A stretch of 58,431 nt of DNA from CAZRWH01 sp964603905 (lineage in GTDB: Bacteria > Patescibacteriota > Gracilibacteria > UBA1369 > UBA12470), in assembly GCA_964603905.1 (NCBI GenBank), contig CAZRWH010000006.1:1-58431 (forward strand). Reading direction: 5' to 3'. Positions 51,358 to 58,431 of this stretch are shown in pieces; position 1 is the stretch's first letter, and each line of letters opens with the position of its first letter. A model generated the notes under the pieces. It was not told the DNA's origin and ran no database searches. It worked only from the letters and a program-made list of their open reading frames with translations. Made by a program: the position numbers and the translations under genes.

Positions 51358-51386
51358 ATATTAACACAAAGACCCCGGCAGGTCAA
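51358..51386 (-). promoter_or_regulatory. Promoter of the duplicated repeat protein
   Basis: TTGACC (51386-51381) and TAATAT (51363-51358) are 17 bp apart on the - strand, 25 bp before the ATG at 51332. Confidence 0.75.
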
Positions 51387-51421
51387 GCGCCAGCCTGCCT
51401 AAACAAGCACTTCAAAAACCC

Positions 51422-52069
51422 CTACAACTCCGCCTCCGGAAACTTCTGCCTCAGTATCTCCAAACACGCCGTCTTCACCTCAGCCATTGTCGTAAAAACA
51501 TGCGCAGGCTTCACCATTTTAGGATGGCGCCTCCCTGCAACATCTTCTCTTGTAGCACGATATTTTTCCGGCATTTCAAAAGGCCACAAAACCTTAAGCT
51601 CAAAACATGTTTCCCTAACCAAAACCTTTACAGCAACCCTCATCTTCTCACGAGATTCCGGAGTAATGACAACAGCAGCTGGACGAGGACGATCAATTAA
51701 ATTTTGTAAATCTTCAAGCCTGTCAGAGTCATACATCGATGAATACAAAGGCATCCAACCGCCATCGGTATAAGCCCTGCACGCATCATTACACGCCTCC
51801 GCCGCCTTATGCCCATCCGGGAAATAAGCCCCACTAGGAAATGAGTACGCTCTACCTTCTCTCTCCCAATCAAGGGCAGAAACAAGAACATAATTATCCA
51901 TTCCAGCATCTTTTCGTGTCACGCCATGTCCCAGAGAAGCATCAATCTCAAACTCCTCACCATTGTTCCCATTAAAAACCGCCACCTGTGGAACCAACAT
52001 CCACGACTCTTGCTTAACATTTACATGCAATTCTCCATGAGAATACTGTTTTGATTCTGGGTTTGTCAT
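51422..52069 (-). CDS. Unrecognised 215-aa protein
   Basis: Cytoplasmic, mixed alpha/beta, with SGAYFPDGHKAAEACNDACR and RPRPAAVVITPESREKMRVA. No family recognised. Its promoter (52099-52126) is divergent from that of the next gene. Confidence 0.75.
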   Translation of the reverse strand: MTNPESKQYSHGELHVNVKQESWMLVPQVAVFNGNNGEEFEIDASLGHGVTRKDAGMDNYVLVSALDWEREGRAYSFPSGAYFPDGHKAAEACNDACRAYTDGGWMPLYSSMYDSDRLEDLQNLIDRPRPAAVVITPESREKMRVAVKVLVRETCFELKVLWPFEMPEKYRATREDVAGRRHPKMVKPAHVFTTMAEVKTACLEILRQKFPEAEL

Positions 52070-52098
52070 TAATTTTTCAATTGATTTTTAGGGTAGAA

Positions 52099-52126
52099 AT
52101 CATACCGCTTTTCAAAAACCAGTCAA
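52099..52126 (-). promoter_or_regulatory. Promoter of the 215-aa gene
   Basis: TTGACT (52126-52121) and TATGAT (52104-52099) are 16 bp apart on the - strand. Confidence 0.65.
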
Positions 52127-52135
52127 CAACCCTTC

Positions 52136-52165
52136 TCGACAAATCGCTTTCCATTTCTGTATAAT
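52136..52165 (+). promoter_or_regulatory. Promoter of the three-domain surface protein
   Basis: TCGACA (52136-52141) and perfect TATAAT (52160-52165) are 18 bp apart, 34 bp before the ATG at 52200. Confidence 0.75.
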
Positions 52166-52199
52166 CGTTGTCGAAACTACATCGCATAACCACTAAACC

Positions 52200-53321
52200 A
52201 TGCAAACAAAAAACAAATGGCTCATAGGAGCTTCAGGATTCCTAACGCTCATCATTATAGGACTTTTCATATGCTCAGACTGCGGATATTTCGGTGCTTT
52301 CAAAGCTGGACCTTCCGCATCTAACAGCGGACCTTCAGTGGCAGATACTGTAGGAGTTTTTGACACAACTCCAGGAAGCAAAAACCCCGGAATGCCTGGT
52401 CTAAGCAGCGTAACAGTTGCTGACGCAGGACTTGATGGAGATGAAATTTACGCGGAAATTTGCTGGAACGTACTTTCAACAACAGACCAAACAGTAATGG
52501 CAGGATTCGGAGTACAAACAGAACCAGGACGATATTCTTATTCAAATATAGCAGTACACATGCAAGCAGGAACAAGATGTACTACTACAAACATGCCAAC
52601 TTCAGTATCTGACATGGGCCTAGAAACAGGAGAAACTTACCCACTTGAAGTAATAGCGATACCATACGACAGTAGCTCAATACCGACAGGATCGGATCTG
52701 ACAGACGCAATTGCTAACCAAACAGACGGATATTTCGGAACAACTTTCGAAATACCTTTCTCGGTCGAAATCAAAAACGCTGACATCGCAACAGATTATG
52801 CAGCATTTATCTCAAGAGTTTGTAAAAGCGACCTAACGGATAGAGAAATTGTGCCTGTTTCTTTCTCAACCAATGGCCACACAGAGACAACCACAGTCAC
52901 CCTAACACCTGCAGATTCATGCGGACCTGCTGTTGTTGAAATAGACAATTTTGGAGAAATCATACCTTACACAACTCACGGACTATCTGTAGAAGCAGAA
53001 GGAGCAGTTTACGAATCAACTTACGAAATCATCCCAGATGTATCTATCGGCGACGTAGAATTCACAGCTACAGGAGCTACTGCCGAAGTATGTACTGCCG
53101 GAGTAACACTGAACGGAAAAACAACAGCAGTCGAATTCAAAGTTGACGGTAAGTTCACAGAGAACGTGGGAATAACACTGCCAACAGGAACAACATGCGA
53201 AACTGTTGAGGCAGAACTCGACCTAAGCCTACTCGAAACAGGTGATGTTTTAGAAGTTCGATCAGAATATCCAGGAACAGAATCAGTTGAAATAAACAAC
53301 CTCGGAACAGCAACTTACTAA
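52200..53321 (+). CDS. Membrane-anchored surface protein with three disulfide-type beta domains
   Basis: 373 aa. One N-terminal membrane segment (residues 7-26) ending CSDCG, a short Gly/Pro/Ser linker, then three beta-sandwich-like repeats of ~95 residues. Each has a cysteine in its third strand and a second near the end of the repeat (EICW...TRCTT, RVCKS...DSCGP, EVCTA...TTCET), suggesting one disulfide per domain. Likely exposed outside the membrane. Its TAA stop shares an A with the ATG of the cyclotransferase gene, so the two are translationally coupled. Confidence 0.8.
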   Translation: MQTKNKWLIGASGFLTLIIIGLFICSDCGYFGAFKAGPSASNSGPSVADTVGVFDTTPGSKNPGMPGLSSVTVADAGLDGDEIYAEICWNVLSTTDQTVMAGFGVQTEPGRYSYSNIAVHMQAGTRCTTTNMPTSVSDMGLETGETYPLEVIAIPYDSSSIPTGSDLTDAIANQTDGYFGTTFEIPFSVEIKNADIATDYAAFISRVCKSDLTDREIVPVSFSTNGHTETTTVTLTPADSCGPAVVEIDNFGEIIPYTTHGLSVEAEGAVYESTYEIIPDVSIGDVEFTATGATAEVCTAGVTLNGKTTAVEFKVDGKFTENVGITLPTGTTCETVEAELDLSLLETGDVLEVRSEYPGTESVEINNLGTATY

Positions 53322-54012
53322 TGAAAAAATTCGCAATAATAGGAAGTCTCTTCCTTCTCACAGCATGCAACCAAGTTGCGCCATATTCCGTCGTAGATGA
53401 GCACCCTCACGATGAGAATTGCTTCTCTCAAGGACTAATCATAGAGAACGAAACAGTTTATGAAAGCTGCGGACATTACGGCGGCTCCAAAATCCAATCA
53501 GTAGATTTAAAAACTGGCAAAATCCTTCTCTCAAAAGAGATAACCTCTCAATATTTCGCAGAAGGATTAACAGAAATAGAAGACCAGCTTTACCAATTAA
53601 CTTGGCGTGCAAACACAGGCTTCATTTACAACAAAGACTCTCTCGAAAAAACCGGCCAATTTGAATACGAAACAGAAGGATGGGGACTCACATACGACGG
53701 CTCCAATCTAATTCTCAGCGACGGCACACCAACTCTGTACTTCATCGAACCAGGAAGCTTTGAAACAACAAGAACCATCGAAGTAACAAGAGACGGTATC
53801 GGCGTCCAAAACATCAACGAACTTGAATACATAAACGGCCAAATCTACGCCAACATTTGGCACTCCAACGACATCATAATAATCGACCCTACAACAGGAG
53901 AAGTCGAAGAAACAGTAAACCTATCGCACCTGAGCAAATCGCTCAACAAAGCCGCAGAAACAATGAACGGTATCGCTTACCGGGAAGAAACCAACACAAT
54001 CCTAGTCACAGG
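53321..54012 (+). CDS. Glutaminyl-peptide cyclotransferase, lipoprotein (3' end in gap)
   Basis: At least 230 aa. Signal peptide with lipobox LLTAC, then the plant/bacterial-type glutamine cyclotransferase propeller: HDENCFSQGL, YESCGHYGGSKI, FAEGLTEIEDQLYQLTW, EGWGLTYDGSNLILSDGTP, NELEYINGQIYANIWHSN and IDPTTGEVEE. The enzyme turns N-terminal glutamine into pyroglutamate on exported proteins. Only the last ~20-25 residues should be missing. Clients may include its coupled neighbour (inference). Confidence 0.92.
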
Positions 54013-54112
54013 NNNNNNNNNNNNNNNNNNNNNNNNNNNNNNNNNNNNNNNNNNNNNNNNNNNNNNNNNNNNNNNNNNNNNNNNNNNNNNNNNNNNNNNN
54101 NNNNNNNNNNNN
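54013..54112. other. Scaffold gap (100 Ns)
   Basis: The gap begins in the cyclotransferase gene and ends inside a nested-palindrome repeat, so the repeat probably broke the assembly. The flanks do not overlap. Confidence 0.95.
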
Positions 54113-54225
54113 ATCAGCAGTGCTCATAGTTATTTGAGGCCGTACATGCTAGGCCGAAAATAACAGGAAACGATGCCACGCAAGAGCTACATAAACGTTT
54201 TCGCCATGGGCGAAAACACCATCCG
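54113..54225. repeat. Nested-palindrome element, copy 3 (left arm in gap), with hairpin cap
   Basis: ATCAGCAGTGCTCATA, the inner hairpin GTTATTTGAGGCC-GTACATG-CTAGGCCGAAAATAAC (arms broken by single mismatches), then GGAAACGATGCCACGCAAGAGC. It is followed by the hairpin GTTTTCGCC-AT-GGGCGAAAAC (54197-54216) and ACACCATCC. The order is the same as at 12931-12999. Confidence 0.75.
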
Positions 54226-54233
54226 AAACATTA

Positions 54234-54347
54234 GGGTTAAACTGTTAGCGAAAGAGTATCTGCAGCGCTACATATTTTTGAGAGCGTACATGCTAGCTCG
54301 AAAAAATAAGTAAGCGAAGCCACGAAAAAGCTAACAGTTTAATCCCC
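54234..54347. repeat. Nested-palindrome element, copy 4
   Basis: The outer arm GGGTTAAACTGTTAGC (54234-54249) pairs, with one bulge, with the arm at 54330-54346 (GCTAACAGTTTAATCCC). Inside are GAAAGAGTATCTGCAGCGCTAC, written here only to 54271 in position, an inner hairpin TATTTTTGAGAGC...GCTCGAAAAAATA and AGTAAGCGAAGCCACGAAAA. The region up to 54408 holds no gene. Confidence 0.8.
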
Positions 54348-54408
54348 CTCGCCAAAAAGCCACATCCCAAAAGGGAGCGGCATATTCTTGGCAAGTTTTT
54401 GAGATCAA

Positions 54409-54633
54409 TTACTCTGTAGCTTCCTCAGCCACTTCTTCCTCAGTAGTTTCTTCAACTACTTCTTCTTCCTCCATAACTTCTTCTTCAACAACTTCTTCCG
54501 CCATTTCTTCTTCCATAACCTCTTCTTCAACAACTTCGTCAGTTGTTACTTCCTCCTCAGCAACTTCTGTAGCTTCGCATCCTAGAGCGAACATAAGAAG
54601 TAGTAGAGACATTCCCGCTAGTAGTTTTTTCAC
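54409..54633 (-). CDS. Small Glu-rich lipoprotein
   Basis: 74 aa. Signal with lipobox FALGC, then an almost pure Glu/Val/Thr tail built of short EEEVVEE, EEVMEEE and TTEEEV units. It would hang a dense negative charge on the membrane surface. No family. The low-complexity repeats may vary in number between strains. Confidence 0.72.
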   Translation of the reverse strand: MKKLLAGMSLLLLMFALGCEATEVAEEEVTTDEVVEEEVMEEEMAEEVVEEEVMEEEEVVEETTEEEVAEEATE

Positions 54634-54755
54634 AGCTATTTGGGTTTAAAGAATAATGCGGATGGATTGTAATAGATTTGAAACAACAAGTAAACAGTTT
54701 TCGCAACCTGATTTAACGTGCTAAAATAGGCGCCGACCTCAGATCAAGCGAAAAA

Positions 54756-55202
54756 ATGAAAATCTTATCAAAAAACAAGAAGGCACTCCACGACTACGAA
54801 GTAATCGAGAAATGCGTAGCTGGGATCGTATTAACAGGCCCTGAAATAAAGGCTTTACGAAGCGGACAATGCAACTTAAAAGGCAGTTATATTTCGCTAA
54901 AAAGCGGTGAAGCATGGACCCAAAATGTACATATTGGACTTTACAAACATGCCAATTTAAAGGATTACGACCCTTTGAAACCACGCAAACTTTTGCTTTC
55001 AAAAAAAGAAATCGGAAAATTGACTTCCCAAGAAGCACAAAAAGGTATTACAATCGTGCCTCTCGACATTCATCTCAAGAATAATTTCGCAAAGATGACC
55101 ATCGGGATCTGTAGGGGTAAAAAACTCCACGACAAGCGCGCCGACCTGAAGAAAAGAGCACAACAGAAAGAGATCAACCAAACACTCAAGCGCTACCAAT
55201 AA
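54756..55202 (+). CDS. smpB: SsrA-binding protein SmpB
   Basis: 148 aa. The fold and signature of SmpB are complete: NKKALHDYEVIEKCVAGIVL, GPEIKALRSGQCNLKGSYIS, RKLLLSKKEI and a basic C-terminal tail (GKKLHDKRADLKKRAQQKEI) that mimics mRNA in the decoding site. It delivers tmRNA to stalled ribosomes; the tmRNA gene is not in this window. The stop is followed at once by a heptamer tract leading to nadE. Confidence 0.97.
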   Translation: MKILSKNKKALHDYEVIEKCVAGIVLTGPEIKALRSGQCNLKGSYISLKSGEAWTQNVHIGLYKHANLKDYDPLKPRKLLLSKKEIGKLTSQEAQKGITIVPLDIHLKNNFAKMTIGICRGKKLHDKRADLKKRAQQKEINQTLKRYQ

Positions 55203-55236
55203 TTACTGACTCATTCCTACTGACTACTGACTAGTC
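55203..55236 (+). repeat. Heptamer tract between smpB and nadE
   Basis: TTACTGA, CTCATTC, CTACTGA, CTACTGA and CTAGTCT fill the whole 35-bp space between the TAA of smpB and the ATG of nadE. Confidence 0.85.
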
Positions 55237-55237
55237 T

Positions 55238-56089
55238 ATGAAGAAAACATACGATGAATTAATCAAAGGCCTCAAGGAAGAGGTGAAAAAGACCGGAATG
55301 ACCAAAGCTGTCATAGGTCTTTCAGGAGGAATAGATTCCGCAGTAACGCTAAAAATAGCGGTCGATGCACTCGGTGCAGAGAACGTCACAGCTATTTTGA
55401 TGCCAGAGATTGGGCTCACAAACCAAGTAAATACAGATCACGCTAAATTATTAGCAGACCATTTCGGCGTAACAAACTATCTCCAACCAATTAATTCACT
55501 ACTCATAAGCTTCGGCTTTGTACCTTGGGGACAATCACAAATAAGCCAGATGAACCTGCGCGCACGAATAAGAATGACTTTGCTATACCATTACGCGAAC
55601 ACGGTAAACGCCCTAGTCCTTGGGACCTCAAACAAGAGCGAAATACTTCTAGGGTACGGCACAAAATTTGGTGACCTGGCAGCTGACATTGAAGTAATAG
55701 GGAGTCTTTGGAAAACAGATGTAATCGCAATAGCAAAACACATCGGACTACCACAAGAACTAATCGACAAAAAACCTTCAGCAGAACTTACCCCAGGACA
55801 AAACGACGAAGACGAATTAGGCGCACCATACACAAAGCTCGACTTAATTTTACGACTATACGAAGAAGGCCTAGATGCTGACGAAATCATTTCTAGAGGA
55901 TTCGAATCTGCTTTAACGCAAAAGACGCTAAAGCGAGTCGCCGCCAACGAGCACAAACGAGCATTGCCGCCAGTAATCGAAATCAGCAAAATCAAAAAAG
56001 GAAAAGTAACAGCACCAAAACAAGAGAAAAAGACTGAACCAGAAACGCCTCCACCAGCACCACACCCAGACCAACAACCGTTGTTTTAA
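55238..56089 (+). CDS. nadE: Ammonia-dependent NAD synthetase
   Basis: 283 aa. The ATP-pyrophosphatase P-loop SGGIDS is at residues 29-34. GTSNKSEILLGYGTKFGDLA and the end of the catalytic core (PSAELTPGQNDEDELG) are typical of NadE. No glutaminase domain, so ammonia is the donor. It converts nicotinate adenine dinucleotide to NAD in the cytoplasm. The C-terminal ~30 residues are a Lys/Pro-rich extension not needed for catalysis. Followed by the adenylyltransferase gene, forming a NAD salvage pair. Confidence 0.95.
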   Translation: MKKTYDELIKGLKEEVKKTGMTKAVIGLSGGIDSAVTLKIAVDALGAENVTAILMPEIGLTNQVNTDHAKLLADHFGVTNYLQPINSLLISFGFVPWGQSQISQMNLRARIRMTLLYHYANTVNALVLGTSNKSEILLGYGTKFGDLAADIEVIGSLWKTDVIAIAKHIGLPQELIDKKPSAELTPGQNDEDELGAPYTKLDLILRLYEEGLDADEIISRGFESALTQKTLKRVAANEHKRALPPVIEISKIKKGKVTAPKQEKKTEPETPPPAPHPDQQPLF

Positions 56090-56112
56090 AAGAAACAACA
56101 GTGATAGGATAA

Positions 56113-56145
56113 AACTACTCACTTCTCATCACTCACTACTCACTA
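56113..56145 (+). repeat. Heptamer tract directly before the adenylyltransferase start
   Basis: CTACTCA, CTTCTCA, TCACTCA, CTACTCA and CTAA run up to the base before the ATG at 56147, leaving no room for a Shine-Dalgarno. Confidence 0.82.
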
Positions 56146-56146
56146 A

Positions 56147-56668
56147 ATGAAAACCGCACTCTTCATCGGCCGTTTCCAACCTTTTCACCTTGGACATATG
56201 GATGCCTTTAAACAAGCAATCAACGAAAACGACCGGGTAATAATTGGTATCGGAAGCTCAGAACAAAACTACACCGAAGACAACCCTTTCACTGCCGGGG
56301 AAAGATTTGAAATGATCGAAGCCACCCTAAAAGCAGAAGGAGTTCCATGCGACAAATACATCATTATTCCAGTTAGAAATATCGACAACTTTTCACTTTG
56401 GGCCTCTCATGTAAAACTGCTTTGTCCAGAGTTTCAAACCCTCTACACAGGTTCTCACATAGTAAAAGAACTTTTTGAAAAACATGCACCAGACATCGAA
56501 GTTCGAGACCTAAAACCAAACATACAAGTCAACGCAACAGAAGTAAGAGACAAAATATTGTCAGACGATGCATCTTGGGAAAAGCTTGTCCCAACACAAG
56601 TCGCCAAATATTTGAAAAACAAAAACGCATCTGCGCGCCTTCGAGACGTGAGATTACCGAGGAAATAA
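56147..56668 (+). CDS. nadM: Nicotinamide-nucleotide adenylyltransferase (NadM type)
   Basis: 173 aa. The nucleotidyltransferase motif GRFQPFHLGH is at residues 8-17 with both histidines. The end-motif is NATEVRDKIL, in place of the ISxTxxR motif, as in archaeal-type NMN adenylyltransferases, and GSSEQNYTEDNPFTAGER is also typical of that group. It joins NMN (or nicotinate mononucleotide) to AMP, providing the substrate for the neighbouring NadE. Archaeal-type enzymes are unusual in most bacteria, which use NadD. Confidence 0.9.
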   Translation: MKTALFIGRFQPFHLGHMDAFKQAINENDRVIIGIGSSEQNYTEDNPFTAGERFEMIEATLKAEGVPCDKYIIIPVRNIDNFSLWASHVKLLCPEFQTLYTGSHIVKELFEKHAPDIEVRDLKPNIQVNATEVRDKILSDDASWEKLVPTQVAKYLKNKNASARLRDVRLPRK

Positions 56669-56670
56669 TT

Positions 56671-56766
56671 TTAGTGAACAGTGAATAGTGAACAGTGGAC
56701 AGTTAGTGCCTTGCTCATTTAAACTACAGTCATAATTTACTGACTACTGACTAACTCCTACTGACT
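56671..56766 (+). repeat. Two heptamer tracts of opposite polarity
   Basis: After the stop: TAGTGAACAGTGAATAGTGA, AGTGGAC and AGTTAGTG (56671-56708). Before the next ATG: TTACTGA, CTACTGA, CTAACTC, CTACTGA and CTATG (56737-56766). Each tract shows TAG on its gene-facing end when read outward from the gene. Confidence 0.88.
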
Positions 56767-58191
56767 ATGTTAAACCCACACATCTTCCGCGCTTACGATA
56801 TTCGTGGAATCGCGCACAACCCAACATGCGACAAACCTGTAGACATCGACCCTGATGGAGCCGAACTAATCGGAAAAGGTTTTGGAACATATTTAATCAG
56901 AATTTACGAAGAAAAATCACCAGAAGTTGTTGTTGGAATGGACATGAGGCTCTCAAGTCCAGACCTACAAAAAGCTTTTATAAAAGGGCTCACATCAACC
57001 GGCTGCAACGTTACAGAAATAGGCGAAAGCACATCTCCTCTCCTCTATTACGCTGTTCACAAATACGAATTTGACGGAGGCTGCAATATCACAGCAAGCC
57101 ACAATCCAAAGGAGTACAACGGATTCAAACTACTAGGACGAGGAGGACACTCAATATGTGGAGATGAGCTACAAGAAGTCCTTGGACTAATACAAGACCT
57201 AGATTTTGAAGAAGGGTTAGGACAAACAAGAAAAAAAGATGACGTCTTCAACGACTATCTCGAAGAAGTTGCAGAAAAAATCGAATTAAAAAGACCATTA
57301 AAAGTTGTTGTTGACGCTGGGAACGGAATCGCAGGACTATTCGCACCAGAACTACTAGAAAAACTTGGATGCGAAGTAATAAAAATGTATTGCGAGCCAG
57401 ACGGCAATTTCCCAAACCACGAAGCCAACCCAGAAGACGCAGAGAACCTTTCAGAGCTATCTGAGCGCGTCGTAGCAGAGGGGGCCGACCTTGGAGTCGG
57501 ATTCGATGGAGACGGCGACAGAGTAGGAATTATTGACGAAAACGGAAAACACTACCATTCGGACGTAACTTTGATACCAATTGCACGTGACCTGCTAACA
57601 TACACACCAGGAGCAAATATCGTATTCGACATAAAAAGTTCCAAAGTCCTAGAAAACGACATCGCAGACAAAGGAGGAAACCCGGTACGAGCAAAGACCG
57701 GACACTCTTTCATTGAAAAAACAATGCAGGACATTGGAGCACCACTAGCTGGAGAAACCTCAGGACACATGTTCTTCGGTAAAACCTACTACGACTGGTA
57801 CGGATTCGACGATGCTATGTTCGCAACAGCGGTAATCCTCAGGATTTTATCAGAAACAGATCAGCCATATTCAACTCTATTCAATGACCTTCCAGAAGTT
57901 GTAAATACACCAGAAATCAAAGCTCACTGTCCAGACGACAAAAAATTCCAACACATCGAAAAAATCGCAGCCCACTTCGATGATCTTTATGACTGCATCA
58001 CAATCGACGGAGCGTTCATAAATTTCGACAAAGACTCATGGGGAGCAATCAGATGTTCCAACACAACCCCATGCATGACAATAAGGTTCGAAGCACCAAC
58101 CAAAGAAAGACTAAAAGAAATCCAAGCAATTATGCACGAACATATCAAAGACTATGAGGACATCGATACGTCATGGTATGATTCTGACTAG
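56767..58191 (+). CDS. manB: Phosphomannomutase/phosphoglucomutase
   Basis: 474 aa. The alpha-phosphohexomutase active-site loop TASHNP has its phosphoserine at residue 111. The metal loop DGDGDR is at 247-252, the sugar loop is GETSGHMFF and the C-terminal phosphate loop is RCSNTTP. It interconverts mannose- or glucose-6-phosphate and the 1-phosphate, supplying sugar nucleotides for the envelope. Which sugar is preferred cannot be told from the sequence. Full length. Confidence 0.93.
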   Translation: MLNPHIFRAYDIRGIAHNPTCDKPVDIDPDGAELIGKGFGTYLIRIYEEKSPEVVVGMDMRLSSPDLQKAFIKGLTSTGCNVTEIGESTSPLLYYAVHKYEFDGGCNITASHNPKEYNGFKLLGRGGHSICGDELQEVLGLIQDLDFEEGLGQTRKKDDVFNDYLEEVAEKIELKRPLKVVVDAGNGIAGLFAPELLEKLGCEVIKMYCEPDGNFPNHEANPEDAENLSELSERVVAEGADLGVGFDGDGDRVGIIDENGKHYHSDVTLIPIARDLLTYTPGANIVFDIKSSKVLENDIADKGGNPVRAKTGHSFIEKTMQDIGAPLAGETSGHMFFGKTYYDWYGFDDAMFATAVILRILSETDQPYSTLFNDLPEVVNTPEIKAHCPDDKKFQHIEKIAAHFDDLYDCITIDGAFINFDKDSWGAIRCSNTTPCMTIRFEAPTKERLKEIQAIMHEHIKDYEDIDTSWYDSD

Positions 58192-58205
58192 ATTAACGTT
58201 AAAAT

Positions 58206-58403
58206 ATGGGCATTTTCGGACCAATCTCAATCTTGATCGCAATAATCGTATTCTTGATATACGCAGGACTCGCGATTTACCACGCCCTAAAATTCCGCCA
58301 CATCAGCAAAAGAACACTGTACCTGACATATTTCTTTATTGGGTCGAGCACATTACTTCTGATATTTATAATCATCAGCACAGCCAGTATTGATTGGACT
58401 TAA
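58206..58403 (+). CDS. Small membrane protein with two helices
   Basis: 65 aa with two membrane helices (residues ~5-25 and ~40-60) joined by a basic loop (KFRHISKR). No family. It starts 14 bp after the mutase gene and is probably co-transcribed. Its TAA stop is followed by the same TTTTAGTG junction as at 56669. Confidence 0.72.
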   Translation: MGIFGPISILIAIIVFLIYAGLAIYHALKFRHISKRTLYLTYFFIGSSTLLLIFIIISTASIDWT

Positions 58404-58406
58404 TTT

Positions 58407-58431
58407 TAGTGGACAGTGAACAGATGACAGT
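58407..58431 (+). repeat. Heptamer tract at window end
   Basis: TAGTGGACAGTGAACAGATG and on to the edge, AGTGGAC, AGTGAAC and AGATGAC units, starting 3 bases after the stop at 58401-58403. It may continue beyond the window. Confidence 0.75.

Noticed and set aside
53321..54163. Cyclotransferase reading through the gap to 54163.
   Set aside because: The part after the gap is nested-palindrome repeat sequence, not family sequence.
1..58431. UGA recoded as glycine, as in Gracilibacteria and Absconditabacteria.
   Set aside because: Recognisable genes contain no internal TGA, and murJ and the DUF3352 gene end with it.

Overview
The window looks like a chromosome segment from a bacterium of the Candidate Phyla Radiation (Patescibacteria), most likely near Peregrinibacteria. 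This placement is inferred from very large lineage-specific proteins, a DUF5663-like small protein, a few ordinary household genes scattered among many unrecognised ones, and near absence of Shine-Dalgarno sequences. UGA is used as a stop (for example murJ and the DUF3352 lipoprotein), so the Gracilibacteria/Absconditabacteria recoding of UGA to glycine does not apply. The + strand is C-rich relative to G whichever strand is coding, so the - strand is probably the leading strand. Three 100-N scaffold gaps (3124-3223, 46756-46855, 54013-54112) interrupt the sequence; the first is flanked by an exact 55-bp duplication, which points to an assembly artefact.

Region by region. 1-3053 (-): 5' part of a secreted SpvB/Rhs-like protein running off the edge. 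3362-7586 (-): probable operon of a small helical protein, a LysM/leucine-rich protein and an M16 peptidase. 7722-9953 (+): a penicillin-binding transpeptidase. 10211-12772 (-): a second large leucine-rich protein. 13118-25253 (-): probable operon with a 72-aa protein, an 11.5-kb gene for a 3,834-aa protein and a DUF5663-like protein. 25368-29392 (-): an unknown protein, a DUF3352 lipoprotein, another lipoprotein, a small protein and ribosomal protein L33. 29584-33543 (+): a thioredoxin-CcdA fusion and two tandem proteins with degenerate cyclic-nucleotide-binding-like segments. 33802-42852: an ABC transporter, two stalked lipoproteins, a MmcQ/YjbR protein, tRNA-Thr, a membrane-anchored C39 protease and small unknowns. 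42976-46710: MurJ, two paralogous secreted beta-proteins with near-identical strong promoters, and an SLH protein. 46856-49307: M50 protease, L28, an unknown protein and tRNA-Ser. 49329-54633: a repeat protein, a three-domain surface protein, a glutaminyl cyclotransferase and a Glu-rich lipoprotein. 54756-58403 (+): SmpB, NAD synthetase, NMN adenylyltransferase, phosphomannomutase and a small membrane protein.

Much of the recognisable content serves the envelope: peptidoglycan synthesis (PBP, MurJ), secreted disulfide-type beta-domain proteins that the thioredoxin-CcdA fusion could service, lipoproteins, LysM and SLH proteins, and several proteases. nadE plus the adenylyltransferase form a short NAD salvage module.

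The most unusual content is not a gene. (1) Heptanucleotide tracts (units such as CTGTTCA, CTGTCAT, CTGACTA) sit exactly at gene boundaries. Read outward from the gene they begin with TAG, often the stop codon itself. Several are capped by a small GTTTT...AAAAC hairpin plus ACACCATC. Copies also lie in frame inside the giant gene and inside the C39 protease gene, and one supplies the stop codon of murJ. (2) At least four nested-palindrome elements of about 100 bp have variable but complementary outer arms and conserved inner motifs. They lie at gene 3' ends, mostly between convergent genes. I cannot assign either family to a described element.
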